A stretch of DNA of 64,000 bases. Source: Mesostigma viride. Lineage: Eukaryota; Streptophyta; Mesostigmatophyceae; Mesostigmatales; Mesostigmataceae. Of this stretch, positions 1 through 11,054 are shown in pieces. The notes below the pieces were generated by a model, which had not been told where the DNA came from, did no database searches, and was given only the letters and a program-made list of their open reading frames with translations. A program made the position numbers and the translations under genes. Numbering within the stretch: position 1 is the first letter of the stretch; each line of letters opens with the position of its first letter. The stretch lies in NCBI GenBank assembly GCA_009746045.1, contig RPFO01000934.1, forward strand, positions 609,101 to 673,100, read 5' to 3'.

Positions 1-3000
1 GTTTCGGGGTCGACCCGGAGAGGAAGAGCATCAAGACGTGCATCAACCGCGCCACCGGTGAGTGGGCGGCCCCCGGGACGAGGAAGTGCCCTTGTAGGCC
101 CATGTTAGATAGACCGCGTTATTGCCATTGTGCCATCCCGAGCAAGTGCCCTTGTGGGCCCATGTTCCATCGACCACGTTATTGCCATTGTGCCATCCCG
201 AGCAAGTGCCCTTGTGGGCCCATCTTAGATAGACCACGTTATTGCCATTGTGCCATCCCGAGCAAGTGCCCTTGTGGGCCCATGTTCGATAGACCGCGTT
301 ATCGCCATTGTGCCATCCCGAGCAAGTGCCCTTGTGGGCCCATGTTCGATAGACCACGTTATTGCCATTGTGCCATCCCGAGCAAGTGCCCTTGTGGGCC
401 CATGTTCGATAGACCGCGTTATTGCCATTGTGCCATCCCGAGCAAGTGCCCTTGTGGGCCCATCTTCGATAGACCACGTTATTGCAATTGTGCCATCCCG
501 AGCAAGTGCCCTTGTGGGCCCATGTTCGATAGACCGCGTTATTGCCATTGTGCCATCCCGAGCAAGTGCCCTTGTGGGCCCATGTTCGATAGACCCCGTT
601 ATTGCCATATTGCCATCCCGAGCAAGTGCCCTTGTGGGCCCATGTTCGATAGACCCCGTTATTGCCATTGTGCCATCCCGAGCAAGTGCCCTTGTGGGCC
701 CATGTTCCATCGACCACGTTATTGCCATTGTGCCATCCCGAGCAAGTGCCCTTGTGGGCCCATCTTAGATAGACCCCGTTATTGCCATTGTGCCATCCCG
801 AGCAAGTGCCCTTGTGGGCCCATCTTAGATAGACCGCGTTATTGCCATTGTGCCATCCCGAGCAAGTGCCCTTGTGGGCCCATGTTAGATAGACCGCGTT
901 ATTGCCATTGTGCCATCCCGAGCAAGTGCCCTTGTGGGCCCATCTTAGATAGACCCCGTTATTGCCATTGTGCCATCCCGAGCAAGTGCCCTTGTGGGCC
1001 CATGTTAGATAGACCCCGTTATTGCCATTGTGCCATCCCGAGCAAGTGCCCTTGTGGGCCCATCTTAGATAGACCACGTTATTGCCATTGTGCCATCCCG
1101 AGCAAGTGCCCTTGTGGGCCCATCTTAGATAGACCCCGTTATTGCCATTGTGCCATCCCGAGCAAGTGCCGTTGTGGGCCCATGTTCGATAGACCCCGTT
1201 TTGCCATTGTGCCATCCCGAGCAAGTGCCCTTGTGGGCCCATCTTAGATAGACCCCGTTATTGCCATTGTGCCATCCCGAGCAAGTGCCCTTGTGGGCCC
1301 ATGTTAGATAGACCGCGTTATTGCTATTGTGCCATCCCGAGCAAGTGCCCTTGTGGGCCCATCTTAGATAGACCCCGTTATTGCCATTGTGCCATCCCGA
1401 GCAAGTGCCCTTGTGGGCCCATCTTAGATAGACCCCGTTATTGCCATTGTGCCATCCCGAGCAAGTGCCCTTGTGGGCCCATCTTCGATAGACCCCGTTA
1501 TTGCCATTGTGCCATCCCGAGCAAGTGCCCTTGTGGAGCCACTACGGTAGACCCCGTTATTGCCATTGTGCCATCCCGAGCAAGTGCCCTTGTGGGCCCA
1601 TGTTCGATAGACCGCGTTATTGCCATTGTGCCATCCCGAGCAAGTGCCCTTGTGGAGCCACTACGGTAGACCCCGTTATTGCCATTGTGCCATCCCGAGC
1701 AAGTGCCCTTGTGGAGCCACTACGGTAGACCCCGTTATTGCCATTGTGCCATCCCGAGCAAGTGCCCTTGTGGGCCCATCTTAGATAGACCCCGTTATTG
1801 CCATTGTGCCATCCCGAGCAAGTGCCCTTGTGGGCCCATGTTAGATAGACCCCGTTATTGCCATTGTGCCATCCCGAGCAAGTGCCCTTGTGGGCCCATG
1901 TTAGATAGACCCCGTTATTGCCATTGTGCCATCCCGAGCAAGTGCCCTTGTGGGCCCATCTTCGATAGACCGCGTTATTGCCATTGTGCCATCCCGAGCA
2001 AGCGTCCAGAGAGATATGAGGTATGCCTTTATCGCGCCATCTTGGTGGCCATACTCAAACAATCATGCTCATGCTGCTGTCCCTGGGTTCCTCCAAAACG
2101 TCCGACGCGCCATCACTGCCACGTGAGGTATGCTGTTTACGTCATCCATAAAAATCGAAGGTTTCATGTTCCATGCATGGAGCTGGCCCAGTTTAAAGCG
2201 GTTTCTTTTGGGGCAATGGCAGCAGTGCCCATAAACCCACAATGCCCTGTGACAGGAATGGGGTGAGAAGCAAGGCCTTGTTGCTTAAATTAAAAGCCCT
2301 GGGGTGGGCTTGAATAGATGTGGGTAAGGGAATGGCAAGTGTCTGGGTGGCTGCTGTTTCCTTGTTTGTCCGTGTCCACCACGCCGTCGCCCATGTTGCA
2401 ATGCATCTTCCACACGCGCGCAAGTATGGCTAGCGGCCGATACATCATTCCTCCACAAACAGCTGGACTATATCTAGCACTTTGTCTATTTACCTGGGTC
2501 TATCTATGTGGCTCCATTTAAATATGGTTCCTTCCAGCCCACATCCAGAGCCCGACGGAGCTGGACCGCATGTGCCACTTTGCCTTATTAGGTTCGTCTA
2601 TCTAATTGTCTCTCCACCTTTCTCTATTTATTTATAATCGCCGTGTCTGCCAGCCCACATCCAGAGCCCGACGGAGCTGGACCACATGTGCCGTGGGCGG
2701 GAGGCGGTCCACCGCACGGTGACGACCCTCAACAAGGTCTTCCCGCAAACGTGCCGCTTCCTGCGGCTCCACTACGACTTCAGCGTGGTCACCAACGTGA
2801 GCGTGTTATAATAAATAAAATACCGCCATGTATGATAGTAATGCAACTGTATATAGTGCCGCTCTCTGCGGCTACCCTACGGTTTCTGGTGGTCACCAGC
2901 GTGAGTGTGTTATAATAGTTATAATACCACCATGTATAGCGTGGTCACCATCCTGGGTGACTGAAAAGCAATCGCGGTGGGCGTATGGCGGTAGTTATTG

Positions 3001-6000
3001 CGCTCACCAAATACCAGTGTTAGTGATATTAAAACTGTAGCGGGGGGCCTAGCGTGGTGGTTTGCGTCTTCGAACGTGAGCGTGTTATGCATTTTTTATA
3101 TCGCGACGATGAGTACCTACGAGTGCAGATACGGCTCAGCGCTTATGGTTGTGGTTAGCGTTTTTAGCATGGTCACGGATGTGAGTGTCTTTAGGAAAGA
3201 CATGAATTTGGAGAAGGAATCCGACGCTCAAGGCAACTGGCCGAGCTACCGCTTTGCAAGGCAGTCCCTGTCTCGTCTAGCCCCTGCATCATCTAGCCCG
3301 TAGCAACCCCTATCTCGTCTATAGCCCGTAGCAACCCTCATATCGTCAACCCCTACAGCGCCTGGCCTTACTCTCCCGCAGCCCTTGCTTTGTATTTGTC
3401 CAGCGCACCGCGTGCATACGAGACATGATGAAGCAAGCGGCACCCGTAGTCTCGCAGTTCGCCCTGCATCTCTCGGGGTGTCACTCAACTCCTTGATCGA
3501 TTTTCGTTAACCCCCTCCAGATATCCTGCCCTTGTGCCCCCTATTGTACAGGTGCTGCCTCCACCCTAGCGTGCAGGTGCTGACATCCCCTTCATCTTTC
3601 AGTTCGCTAGAAGAACAAACGCTAAGTTATTCCGCTGGTTACTGGATCTGTTAGACCTCTCCATTCATCAATCCAGTCCCTCATGCCAAAGACACGCAAT
3701 GTGCAGGTGCTGAGCTGGTCTCTGTCACTCTTCAACCAGCCTAATGTTAAGAATGTTCCCCTGCGCCCCGCACATACCGCGCATGTGCAGGTGCTGGGCT
3801 CCTCTTTTTTTCTCAAATATTTTCCCCTCGTAGTTCTTTCCCCCGCCCCCCCCATGTCCCTTCCTGGAGGCGCGTAGCTCCTCTCTGCTACTCCAACGAT
3901 CCACCCTCTTTGTTCCTTTCCCCCCTGTGCCCCCCACCAATACCCTGCAGGTGCTGAGCTCCGCCACGCGCGGCCGTCTGGGTCTTGTCACCATCATGCG
4001 GTCGCCCCCCGACCGCGTCACGTCCGCGTATCGATACGCAAAGGCAAGCGCATGAGCATGGTGTTCATCGGAAGTGCATCAACTTGATGGGAACACAACC
4101 CCTTCTGATGAGCACAGCCCGCACACCACCCCTCTTTCTCTCCCTCTTGTTCTCCCCTTTCCGGTAGGCTTCCTTCTAGGTACCCCTCTACGCTTCCCTC
4201 TCGGCTGCCTTCCAGGCTTCCTTCTAGGTTTCCTTGTACCCTTCCCTGTCATATGTTGGAGGTGCCACCCAGATGGTGGTGTCTTTTGGATGGTGTCGAT
4301 GATTGCTCATGCAAAGTTTTAACCCTCGAAGTAGAACCATCAGCATGCCGTCGGTTAGTGATGGGGCTGGGTAGGTTGGGCAGACTGCTGGACGTGAGAC
4401 AGACCAGACACGCCTGCCACTGTTGGCTTTCAAAGGATGCCTAAAACTTTACTTTTGCCTTCTACAATTAGTAGATCATGATTGAGTACATCAATTAGTA
4501 GATGAATTCGTAGATCATCGTCTCCTACGTTGATACCAGCTCGAGCTACCCGCGTTTGGTTTGTGAGACGTATTTCTGTTGTGGTTTGTACTATGTGGCT
4601 TACAATACATTGATTCTGTCTGTCCTTCAGTGGATGCTTGCCACCTGGTGTGTTAAACTGCTATTTTAGCACGCTCACGTAGTCACGTTAGTGCTTGTGT
4701 TACAAGCTCCATGCTGGCACCATGCCTGAACAAGTGCTACGCGGCCCCCTCCCTTGCATCCTTGACCATGGTCTGCGTGTGCCGTGCGCTGTCCACCGGA
4801 TGCCATGCAACCACGCTACATGGGGACTGCCACCTGCCCACTCCGGCCCCACGTGGCCTGTCCTTGACTCATCATCGGCATGGTCCTGGATGTGGCGTCT
4901 GCAGGAGGTGGACGGCGACCTGAGGGTAAGCCTTCCCTGGGAACTACTACTATACTACTATACTAGGCCATGGATATCTAATAGGCAGTATAGTATAATA
5001 AGATGTACACAGTACATCTACTGATAGCCTGCCCAATAGGCAAAACGTTTGCCACCTAGTTTATCATTGCAGGCCGCTCTCTTGTGATACTTTTTACTAT
5101 CATCAGAAGTGTAGTATTCCTTTGATTTGTTACGGTAGCTGGGTTGCGGCTGCCAGCATTCCCGCCCCCTTCCCCTCTGCCCCCCCCCCCCCCCCCTCTT
5201 CGCCCCTAATTTCTTTTCCCCAGGACTTTGTGTGCCATGCGGCAGTAAATTAACTGTTGACCCCCCTGGCCACACACAGACACACACGCACGCTGGACTT
5301 CCCAAAAGGTAACAGCGATCATGACGCCCGCTACACTCGTGTCTCTTCCTCGAATGTGTGTGTGTGTTTTTAATGTTATCCCCCACCCCACACACAGGAC
5401 TTTGTGCAAGGCGACGGCGGTGCCAAGGCCAACCGCTTTGGCGGCGCCAACCACGCGACCAAACAGTTGGCGGGCGTGCTGCAGGAGTGCTCACAGCTGA
5501 CCCCGCTCGAACGCAAAGAGCTGTTGAACGACGAGGAGGCGATGTTGGAGCGCGCCAAGCGTAACTTGGAGAACTTTTGCGTCCTGGTCTACGAGTACCT
5601 GCCCGAGTCGCTCGAGTACCTGTCCAAGGTGTACGGGGTCAAGGTACGAGGGGTGGGTCTTTAAGTACCTGGGAATAGTCCATAAGACAAATAAGGTCAG
5701 TAATGTGTACGGTGTCATGGGGCATTTCAGGTTATCAAAGCAGGGCTCAATTAGGAAGTGCTGCCACTTTATAGATCTGCATGGCTCACCTATTTAGATA
5801 ATTATTTGGCCGTGTGAGGCTAAATATTGGCGGTGTGAGGCGATCCAGGACTACCCCTGGGAGCACCCCAAGTACGCAATCAATCCAAAATTGGGAGAAA
5901 ACGGCGGGCCTATAGCGGGCGGGTCCCAAAGCTACGCCCAATCCAGTTGCAATACACTAAAAGGCGGGGTGCATGCGGGTTGGTTGCTTGCTTGCACGCA

Positions 6001-7305
6001 CATTTTGCGCTGGGCAGAGCCAGCGGGTCACTCTAGTACCCATTTACGGTAGTTCTGGCGTGCTCATGCTGCCATGCTGCTAAACTATTGCCGCTCTGTC
6101 AAGTTAATGCTGCCCCACCTGTGTTCTGATCCGCCGCCCACATGACACCCCTCACACGACACACCCCACGCATGCAGCTGCACATAATGCTTCTCCATCG
6201 GCATGCTAATGCTGCCTGTACGTATGCTCCCCTATGTATTCATCGCTTCCCTATGTACTCATCGCTTCCCTATGTATTCATTGCTACGTATTCATTGCTT
6301 TCCTATGTATTCATTGCTATGTATTCATGGCTTCCCTAAGTATGTCCCAACCCCTGCATGGGCCGCTTTGCTCACATCACATTGTCCCTGCAACCGCAGG
6401 GCATGAAGCTACGCCCACAGCACTACAACGCGGGCGACCGGCGCCCCATCAAGCACGACCGGCACGCGCTGATTATAGAGGAGAACCGGCTCGACATGCT
6501 CCTCTACGCGTACAGCGTCGAGCTGTTCGCTGCGCGCTACAAGGCCGTGACCGGCAAGGACCTGCCCCCCAAGGCCAGCGCGCTCTCCGCGATGGCGGAG
6601 GCGAGGGCCGTGCAGGCCGCCGGTAGGGGGGGTGGCAAGAAATCCGAGAAGGTTGCGGAAGCCAGCACGGCGCTCGTCGCGGCCGCCGCGCTCCGGGGGA
6701 CCCTGCCAGGGTCTTCCTCGCACGCGCAGGGTGGCCACACTGCCGGGGGTGGTCATGGTTCTGGTGGGGGTGGTCATGGTGCTGGGGGTGGTCATGGTCC
6801 CGGGCATGGTGCCAAGCACGCGCCGCACCGCCCTCCCCACCAGGTCCAGGTCGGAGGTATCTCGATGAGCCTTAAAGCTAAGAAGCCCGCGCACCACGGC
6901 GGGGGGCATGGTTTCCCTGGCATCCAGCGTGCCAGGGACCGGTTGCATACCCTGGCCGGCTCGTTCCAGCACCAGCCGGTGGGGGGCATCTTCTCGCCGT
7001 CAAAGTCGCTGGCAAAACGGGAGGCGCTAAAGGCCGCGAGCATGGTGAGCCTCCAGGTGGCTAGGTCCCATCCCGTGGGGGGACCGTTGGCCATATCTCC
7101 AATCGCCCATGTCACGGGGACGACCGCGGCTGCGCTAGCTCAGCACACGGCCCCGGTGGGTCCTGCGGCAAAAGCCAAGTCGCCAGCCGTGGTGTCGGCC
7201 ATGGCGGGCCATGTTGTCTCACTCGGCATCGGCAGCAAGAAGGCTACGGCGTTGGCACACAGTTTGGGAATGTCCAATAAGATGCCGCCACTACATAAAC
7301 CTTAA
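1..7305 (+). CDS. Sulfotransferase family protein, multi-exon, 5' partial
   Basis: This is probably a Golgi-type carbohydrate sulfotransferase using PAPS as donor. Exons I can join in frame are 1-57, 2654-2796, 3951-4043, 4905-4925, 5398-5643 and 6400-7305 (stop). Exon 3951-4043 carries TIMRSPPDRVTSAY, the R-x-P-x2-R-x2-S-x-Y signature of the 3'-phosphate-binding region. Exon 5398-5643 has AKRNLENFCVLVYEYLPESL, which matches the family pattern in which a later strand precedes an E-rich helix. The last exon begins with a segment ending RLDMLLYAYSVELFAARY, the usual C-terminal helix of this family. A Gly/His-rich tail of about 230 residues follows and is not part of the fold. The 5'-phosphosulfate loop would lie upstream of the window. 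Intron 3 uses a GC donor at 4044. The family call is firm; the substrate is unknown. Confidence 0.8.
85..2004. repeat. 60-bp minisatellite filling a sulfotransferase intron
   Basis: About 31 head-to-tail copies of a 60-bp unit lie between the donor at 58 and the acceptor ending at 2653. Units differ at a few fixed positions only, for example a variable base in the GACCNCGTT core and a TTAGATAGA or TTCGATAGA swap. Three units near 1,535, 1,655 and 1,715 carry the alternative GCCACTACGGTAGA segment. Because 60 is divisible by three, long open frames appear on both strands; I regard these as by-products, not genes. The intron sequence just after the donor (near 75-100) already resembles the unit, so the array may have grown from it. 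Confidence 0.95.
2537..2582 (+). repeat. Upstream echo of an exon start (acceptor echo)
   Basis: About 40 bases here nearly repeat the acceptor and first part of the exon at 2,651-2,690 (CAGCCCACATCCAG and onwards), then diverge at a point inside the exon copy. It would be a decoy 3' splice site. Confidence 0.8.
2855..3200 (+). repeat. Downstream echoes of an exon end (donor echoes)
   Basis: The exon end at 2,740-2,796 plus its GTGAGC donor is copied in decayed form inside the intron. The clearest copy is 2,861-2,925, including GTGGTCACCAGCGTGAGTGT and the following TTATAATA. Weaker copies end near 2,960, 3,088 (GAACGTGAGCGTGTTAT) and 3,188 (GGTCACGGATGTGAGTGT). Confidence 0.75.
3545..3962 (+). 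repeat. Series of acceptor echoes before the PAPS-motif exon
   Basis: The string CAGGTGCTG occurs near 3,550, 3,582, 3,705, 3,787 and at the presumed true acceptor (3,948-3,956), mostly as TGCAGGTGCTG. Each decoy reproduces the AG acceptor and the first coding bases of the exon at 3,951. Spacing is irregular, 30 to 160 bases, so it is not a simple tandem array. Confidence 0.8.
4905..4925 (+). other. 21-nt microexon in the sulfotransferase gene
   Basis: The segment encodes EVDGDLR. It has an AG acceptor (CTGCAG) before it and a GTAAGC donor after it. Flanking exons end and start in phase 0, and seven codons keep the frame. Without it the two neighbouring exons would still join in frame, so it could be optional. 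This is inferred from splice-site form only. Confidence 0.5.
5215..5245 (+). repeat. Acceptor echo before the 5,398 exon
   Basis: CCCCAGGACTTTGTGTGCCA imitates the presumed true junction CACACAGGACTTTGTGCAAG at 5,391-5,410. The copy lies about 175 bases upstream inside the intron. Confidence 0.75.
6228..6345 (+). repeat. Short tandem repeat, about 20-bp unit
   Basis: Some six imperfect copies of CTATGTATTCATCGCTTCC and relatives lie in the intron upstream of the final sulfotransferase exon. It is pyrimidine-rich and lies within about 200 bases of the acceptor at 6,399. Confidence 0.85.
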
Positions 7306-8160
7306 ATTCATGCATAAATTCATGCATAGATTTGCAAGCCTTCAACTTGTGCGTGCACGGCATCTGAAGCTGGCATGCGTGGCCCGCTGCCAGATTTTTG
7401 CGAAGCGTAATGGCTGTTTTTTGTTTTTTTGTATAGTATTATTATGATTTGTACACGATTAATGGGGCAATTAATTAATTAATCAATTAGTTGCACTCGT
7501 GCTTCGCTGGGGAGTCACGAAGGATTAACCCCGATGGATGTATGGATGAGGGCACATAATGGACTACCGGTCTATTCTATCTAGAGGGAGCCAGACCCTA
7601 GCGGTCTCTCGATCCTAGCATTCTTCCCATACGTGCAAACACGCTTCTTCTCCACAGCGGGGGGGTCATTGTGCTCTACTGTCTGGGCCCACTTGGCCTT
7701 AATTGTCCATGCATGCATCTTTTTCCAAATCATGGAGATGCCTAGGCCCCCCCATATCCTCTACCAGTTGCTCCTTAATGTTCATGTGCACGCCTCTCCA
7801 TGCGCGGGGTACATTAATTAATTAATTAATTAAAATCATAGCTCCGTTGGGAGCATATGTAACACATAGCCCTGAGAAAGGGGCATCTATGGGTTTGTAA
7901 TACAATCAGGGCTACAACCTGCAGGTGGAGGATGTACAACTGTCACCTGCTCTGGGTGCACAAGGTGCACCTGCACCGCCATGATGGTTCATGCCTCCTT
8001 AACAAGCACAGGCACCCAAGCGGGGTACATGCGCCGGGCCATGCACGTGAGCCCGCCGATCTCGATTGACATGCATACCTGATCAATACCGCCGCCACTG
8101 TTATTTCATCCTCTGACAGGCGCTTTGCCAATGAAGACAACATGCAACCAGGGGAGACCC
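7306..8160. other. Intergenic DNA; one copy of dispersed repeat family B
   Basis: I see no gene here. From about 7,805 to 7,990 there is a copy of a dispersed repeat that starts with TTAATTAATTAA runs, passes through CTCCGTTGGGAGCATATGTA and ends near GGTGCACCTGCACC. Relatives lie at 11,430-11,720 (opposite orientation), 25,145-25,345 and 32,205-32,320. Confidence 0.6.
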
Positions 8161-8163
8161 CAG

Positions 8164-8418
8164 ACTGCAGGTTCTCGACGAGCTCAAGAACAAGCTCGTC
8201 ACGCGACTGGAGCTGCTTGAGGCCGGACTGACGACAGTTACGACACTGTGCACAGGTAAGTGCCCACCGCCTACCCAAATCATGGGACAAGGCTGGGCCT
8301 CCACCAGTGCTGCTCACTTTCAGCGACGAACATCGCGGCAAGAGCCCGGCTCCTCTCTCGCCGCAAGAAGCTGGAGCTTGACGACGACCTGATGCCGGCC
8401 GCATGCAGCAGTTACTAG
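8164..8418 (+). CDS. Two-exon fragment of an unrecognised coiled-coil-like protein
   Basis: Two segments, 8,164-8,255 and 8,324-8,418, splice cleanly through GTAAGT and TTTCAG sites. They give an open C-terminal stretch rich in Leu, Lys and Glu that ends SSY and a TAG stop. It includes LDELKNKLVTRLELLEAGL, which looks like an amphipathic helix. No start codon or upstream exon is convincing, so this may be the tail of a longer gene or a transposon-carried fragment. I do not recognise the family. Confidence 0.35.
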
Positions 8419-8579
8419 GATGCATAATTAAAGTATATCCAAGTGGGGGTTAAGTGCATGCGGAGAACACCGCCACAAGTTTGGCAGCGTTGTATGATGC
8501 ATGGGAAGCCCCGTGTGTCTGGAATTATTAGGCAGCGTAGATCGAGTACAGTTTTCTGGCCATTTAGCCCGTACTAATC

Positions 8580-9612
8580 ATCAAGGAGACATTACCAGCG
8601 CAGGCCAGAAATCGGGAGTATCCGGACCATGGTAGCTCGAGCATGCCGTTATCTTGTCCGCATTGTCGAGTCGTTCAGGATGATGAATATGAATGGAGAT
8701 GGAAATGTGTAGCCTTGTGTATCGAAATTATGGCTGGCTTATGTCAAAGAGCAATTATGGCTGGCTTATGTGGCGAGCAAGTAGATGACCTAGACGGTGG
8801 GGCCGGAAACAGCTTGCTTGATCAGGGCGTGTCAATCATGTTGATACGGATGAGGGCCCCGCTGGTTCTTTGCGTGAGGACTGGCCAGCCTGAGAATGAT
8901 ATCTTTTTACATGGTCAGGCCGGCCCTGCCAGGGTTAGGCGACGTGGTGGCCAATCAACATTGGACATACTGCGATATGATCAGAAAATACTGCGATATG
9001 ATTTTAGCTAGCTGACATGAAGAAAAAAGACGCTGTTGGCGTCATCCACTCAACCCCTCTTACTGAAATGTGGTCGATCGCGGATAAGCAGGATAAGCAG
9101 CGTTGGGCGGACATTGTCAAAGACTACGACCCCCAAACTGTGGGTCCTATGAAATATTAAGGGCATGGTAGGCATAGTGCACTTGAGATTAGCTCACGGC
9201 CTCCCTTGAGGCCCATATTTTAGACTAGCTGTGGACATGTACATGTACAAATAGTACTGGTACAGATAGCCACGTGGCTCCCGCGGTCTTCACGTCTTTC
9301 CCGACGATCTCAGACAACTACCCTAGTCCTTTAACGGTGTTGGATCGCCATGCGTCCAGGAATAGTTGTCTTGAACTTAACTTAATATTGATCTGTCTTG
9401 CTGCTTCCGGCCCTATACCGTCTAGGTCATCTAGTCGCTCAACACGTAAGCCAGCCATAATTTCAATGCACAAGGCTACACATGTCCATCTCCCGTTCAT
9501 ATGGCATCATCCTGAACGACTCGACAACGCGGAAAAGATAACGGCGCAGGCTGGAGTTACCATGGTCCGGAAATTCTCCCGATTTCTGGCTTGCGCTGGT
9601 TGTCTCCTTGAT
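8580..9612. mobile_element. Foldback / MITE-like element with ~190-bp terminal inverted repeats
   Basis: The left end begins ATCAAGGAGAC and the right end finishes GTCTCCTTGAT. The inverted similarity extends about 190 bases inward on each side, through the stretch containing GAGTCGTTCAGGATGATG and its complement CATCATCCTGAACGACTC. The interior has no transposase-like frame, so the element would depend on enzymes made elsewhere. Single-end relatives lie at 12,055-12,118 and 31,945-32,180. Confidence 0.75.
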
Positions 9613-9695
9613 ATATTAACGTCTTGGGGAGACTAACGCTTCGTCTTTCTAAGACGCACATGCTGATATAATTTTCCGAATCTAAAACGCAATAT

Positions 9696-11054
9696 ATGAC
9701 GAGCAAACGCCCGTCGACGCAACGCAGTTTGGCCGATGCGCTCGCCTTCGACAATGCGGCAGCTGAGGCTGCCGCTTCGCCAGATCCGGCAGGCAGCGGT
9801 GACACTAGTCGTGCACTGGTGGTCACCCAGCAACCTCCCGGCCTCAATGCCTCGCCATCGGCATCGCCTGACCCTAAACGCGCCCGCCCCGCCGACAAAA
9901 CTGGAGGGCCACGCTGGGCGGAAACACGCTTCTCGGAACCGCGCTTTCGGCCCCAACCTTTCCAGGTCGATGATTACGACTGGACCACCATTTCTCCGAG
10001 TGATGCTATGCATCACATCTTCTTCGGGGACTACGCCTCGCTTTACGACCTGTGCCTCCATCTCCACGCCACTGGACGCCTCCTCGTCACCGACGGCCGA
10101 CGCTGGCACAACATCAGCTAGATGTTCGGGTGTCCCCGCCCCCAACTCCAACACGCCGTCCTCAACTCTCTTCTCCAGAAGTCTGACGGCGAGATCTGGG
10201 CTCCATCCATCTCCGCCCCCGCATTCCGTTCCATCCTCACGGAAGCCTTTCAGCAGCACGTGACCCCCCTTGCTGCCGACATAGCAGCAATCGGCGGCAC
10301 GCTGACTGCTGAACTTCCTCACATTTCCACCGCCGCCGCCTCCACCTCCACTGCCATTTCCGCCTCCACTGCCGACATCAAAGCCCAGCTCCTCGACCTC
10401 GACCACCGCCTTCAAGCCACCGCCAACGCCCTTGAGAGCTTGCATGACACCGCCGGCCTCACCGCCCAGGCGGTGAAGGACATCGCCACCCAGCCGGCTC
10501 CTGCTGGCCCGGCCGGCGATGCTCCCTCCACCTGGGCGGACTTGCTTAAGCAGCACACCACCTCCACCACCTCCACCATCTCGGCACAACTCAAGCAACA
10601 AGCCCTCGACCTTCGCGAGGAAGCCGACATCGCCCGGCGCAGCCACAATGTCATCGTCAAGCACTTCGACCAGCAGGCAGGTGAGACCTCCACGAGCCTT
10701 CTTGAGGCATTTAAGCGCGCCATTCTTGCCCCCATGTTACTCACTGGTGAGCTGGACATGTCGGCTGTCCGCCTCCCCCGCGCGCGGGGGAAGGCTGGCC
10801 CGGCACCCGTGCTCCTCACCTTTAAGTACATGGCGGACAAGCTGGCGTTCCTTAAATGCCGCAAGAAGCTCTCGGAGACTCGCTTCACGCTGGACGACGA
10901 CTTGACCCTGGCCCAGCAACAACGGCGACGCGAGCTATGGCCGACCTACCTTCAGCTCCGGCAGAGCGCAAGGGGGAAGCCGGTATACTGGAGGGGGGCG
11001 GTCATCCACGTTGACCACAAGCCCTGGCAGCCCCCTCCTGCCACCTCAGACTAG
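9696..11054 (+). pseudogene. LINE-1-type ORF1 protein relic with an in-frame TAG
   Basis: One reading frame of about 452 codons is interrupted by a single TAG at 10,119-10,121. The N-terminal part is Ala/Pro/Asp-rich. The middle is a long heptad-like helical region. The C-terminal part has the arrangement of LINE-1 ORF1 proteins: RRSHNVIVKHF, a strand with LLTFKYMADKLAFLKCRKKL, then a DDDLTLAQQQRRREL helix and a GKPVYWRGAVIHV strand. Such proteins bind element RNA. No reverse transcriptase ORF2 follows, so this is either a relic or a non-autonomous copy. A single stop could also be recoded or a base error. Confidence 0.65.

Noticed and set aside
85-2004. CRISPR-like array
   Set aside because: There are no unique spacers; the whole 60-bp unit is repeated, and the host is eukaryotic.
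43-2266. Long open frames on both strands that look like repetitive proteins
   Set aside because: They are by-products of a 60-bp tandem array whose unit is divisible by three; the array lies in a spliced-out intron.
4095-4135. Hammerhead ribozyme core (CTGATGAG near 4,107)
   Set aside because: No matching GAAA and stems could be found around it.
9633-10664. 343-codon minus-strand frame opposite the LINE ORF1
   Set aside because: Gly/Val-rich composition is the mirror of an Ala/Pro/Thr-rich coding strand; no domain is seen, and the plus frame has a clear ORF1 pattern.
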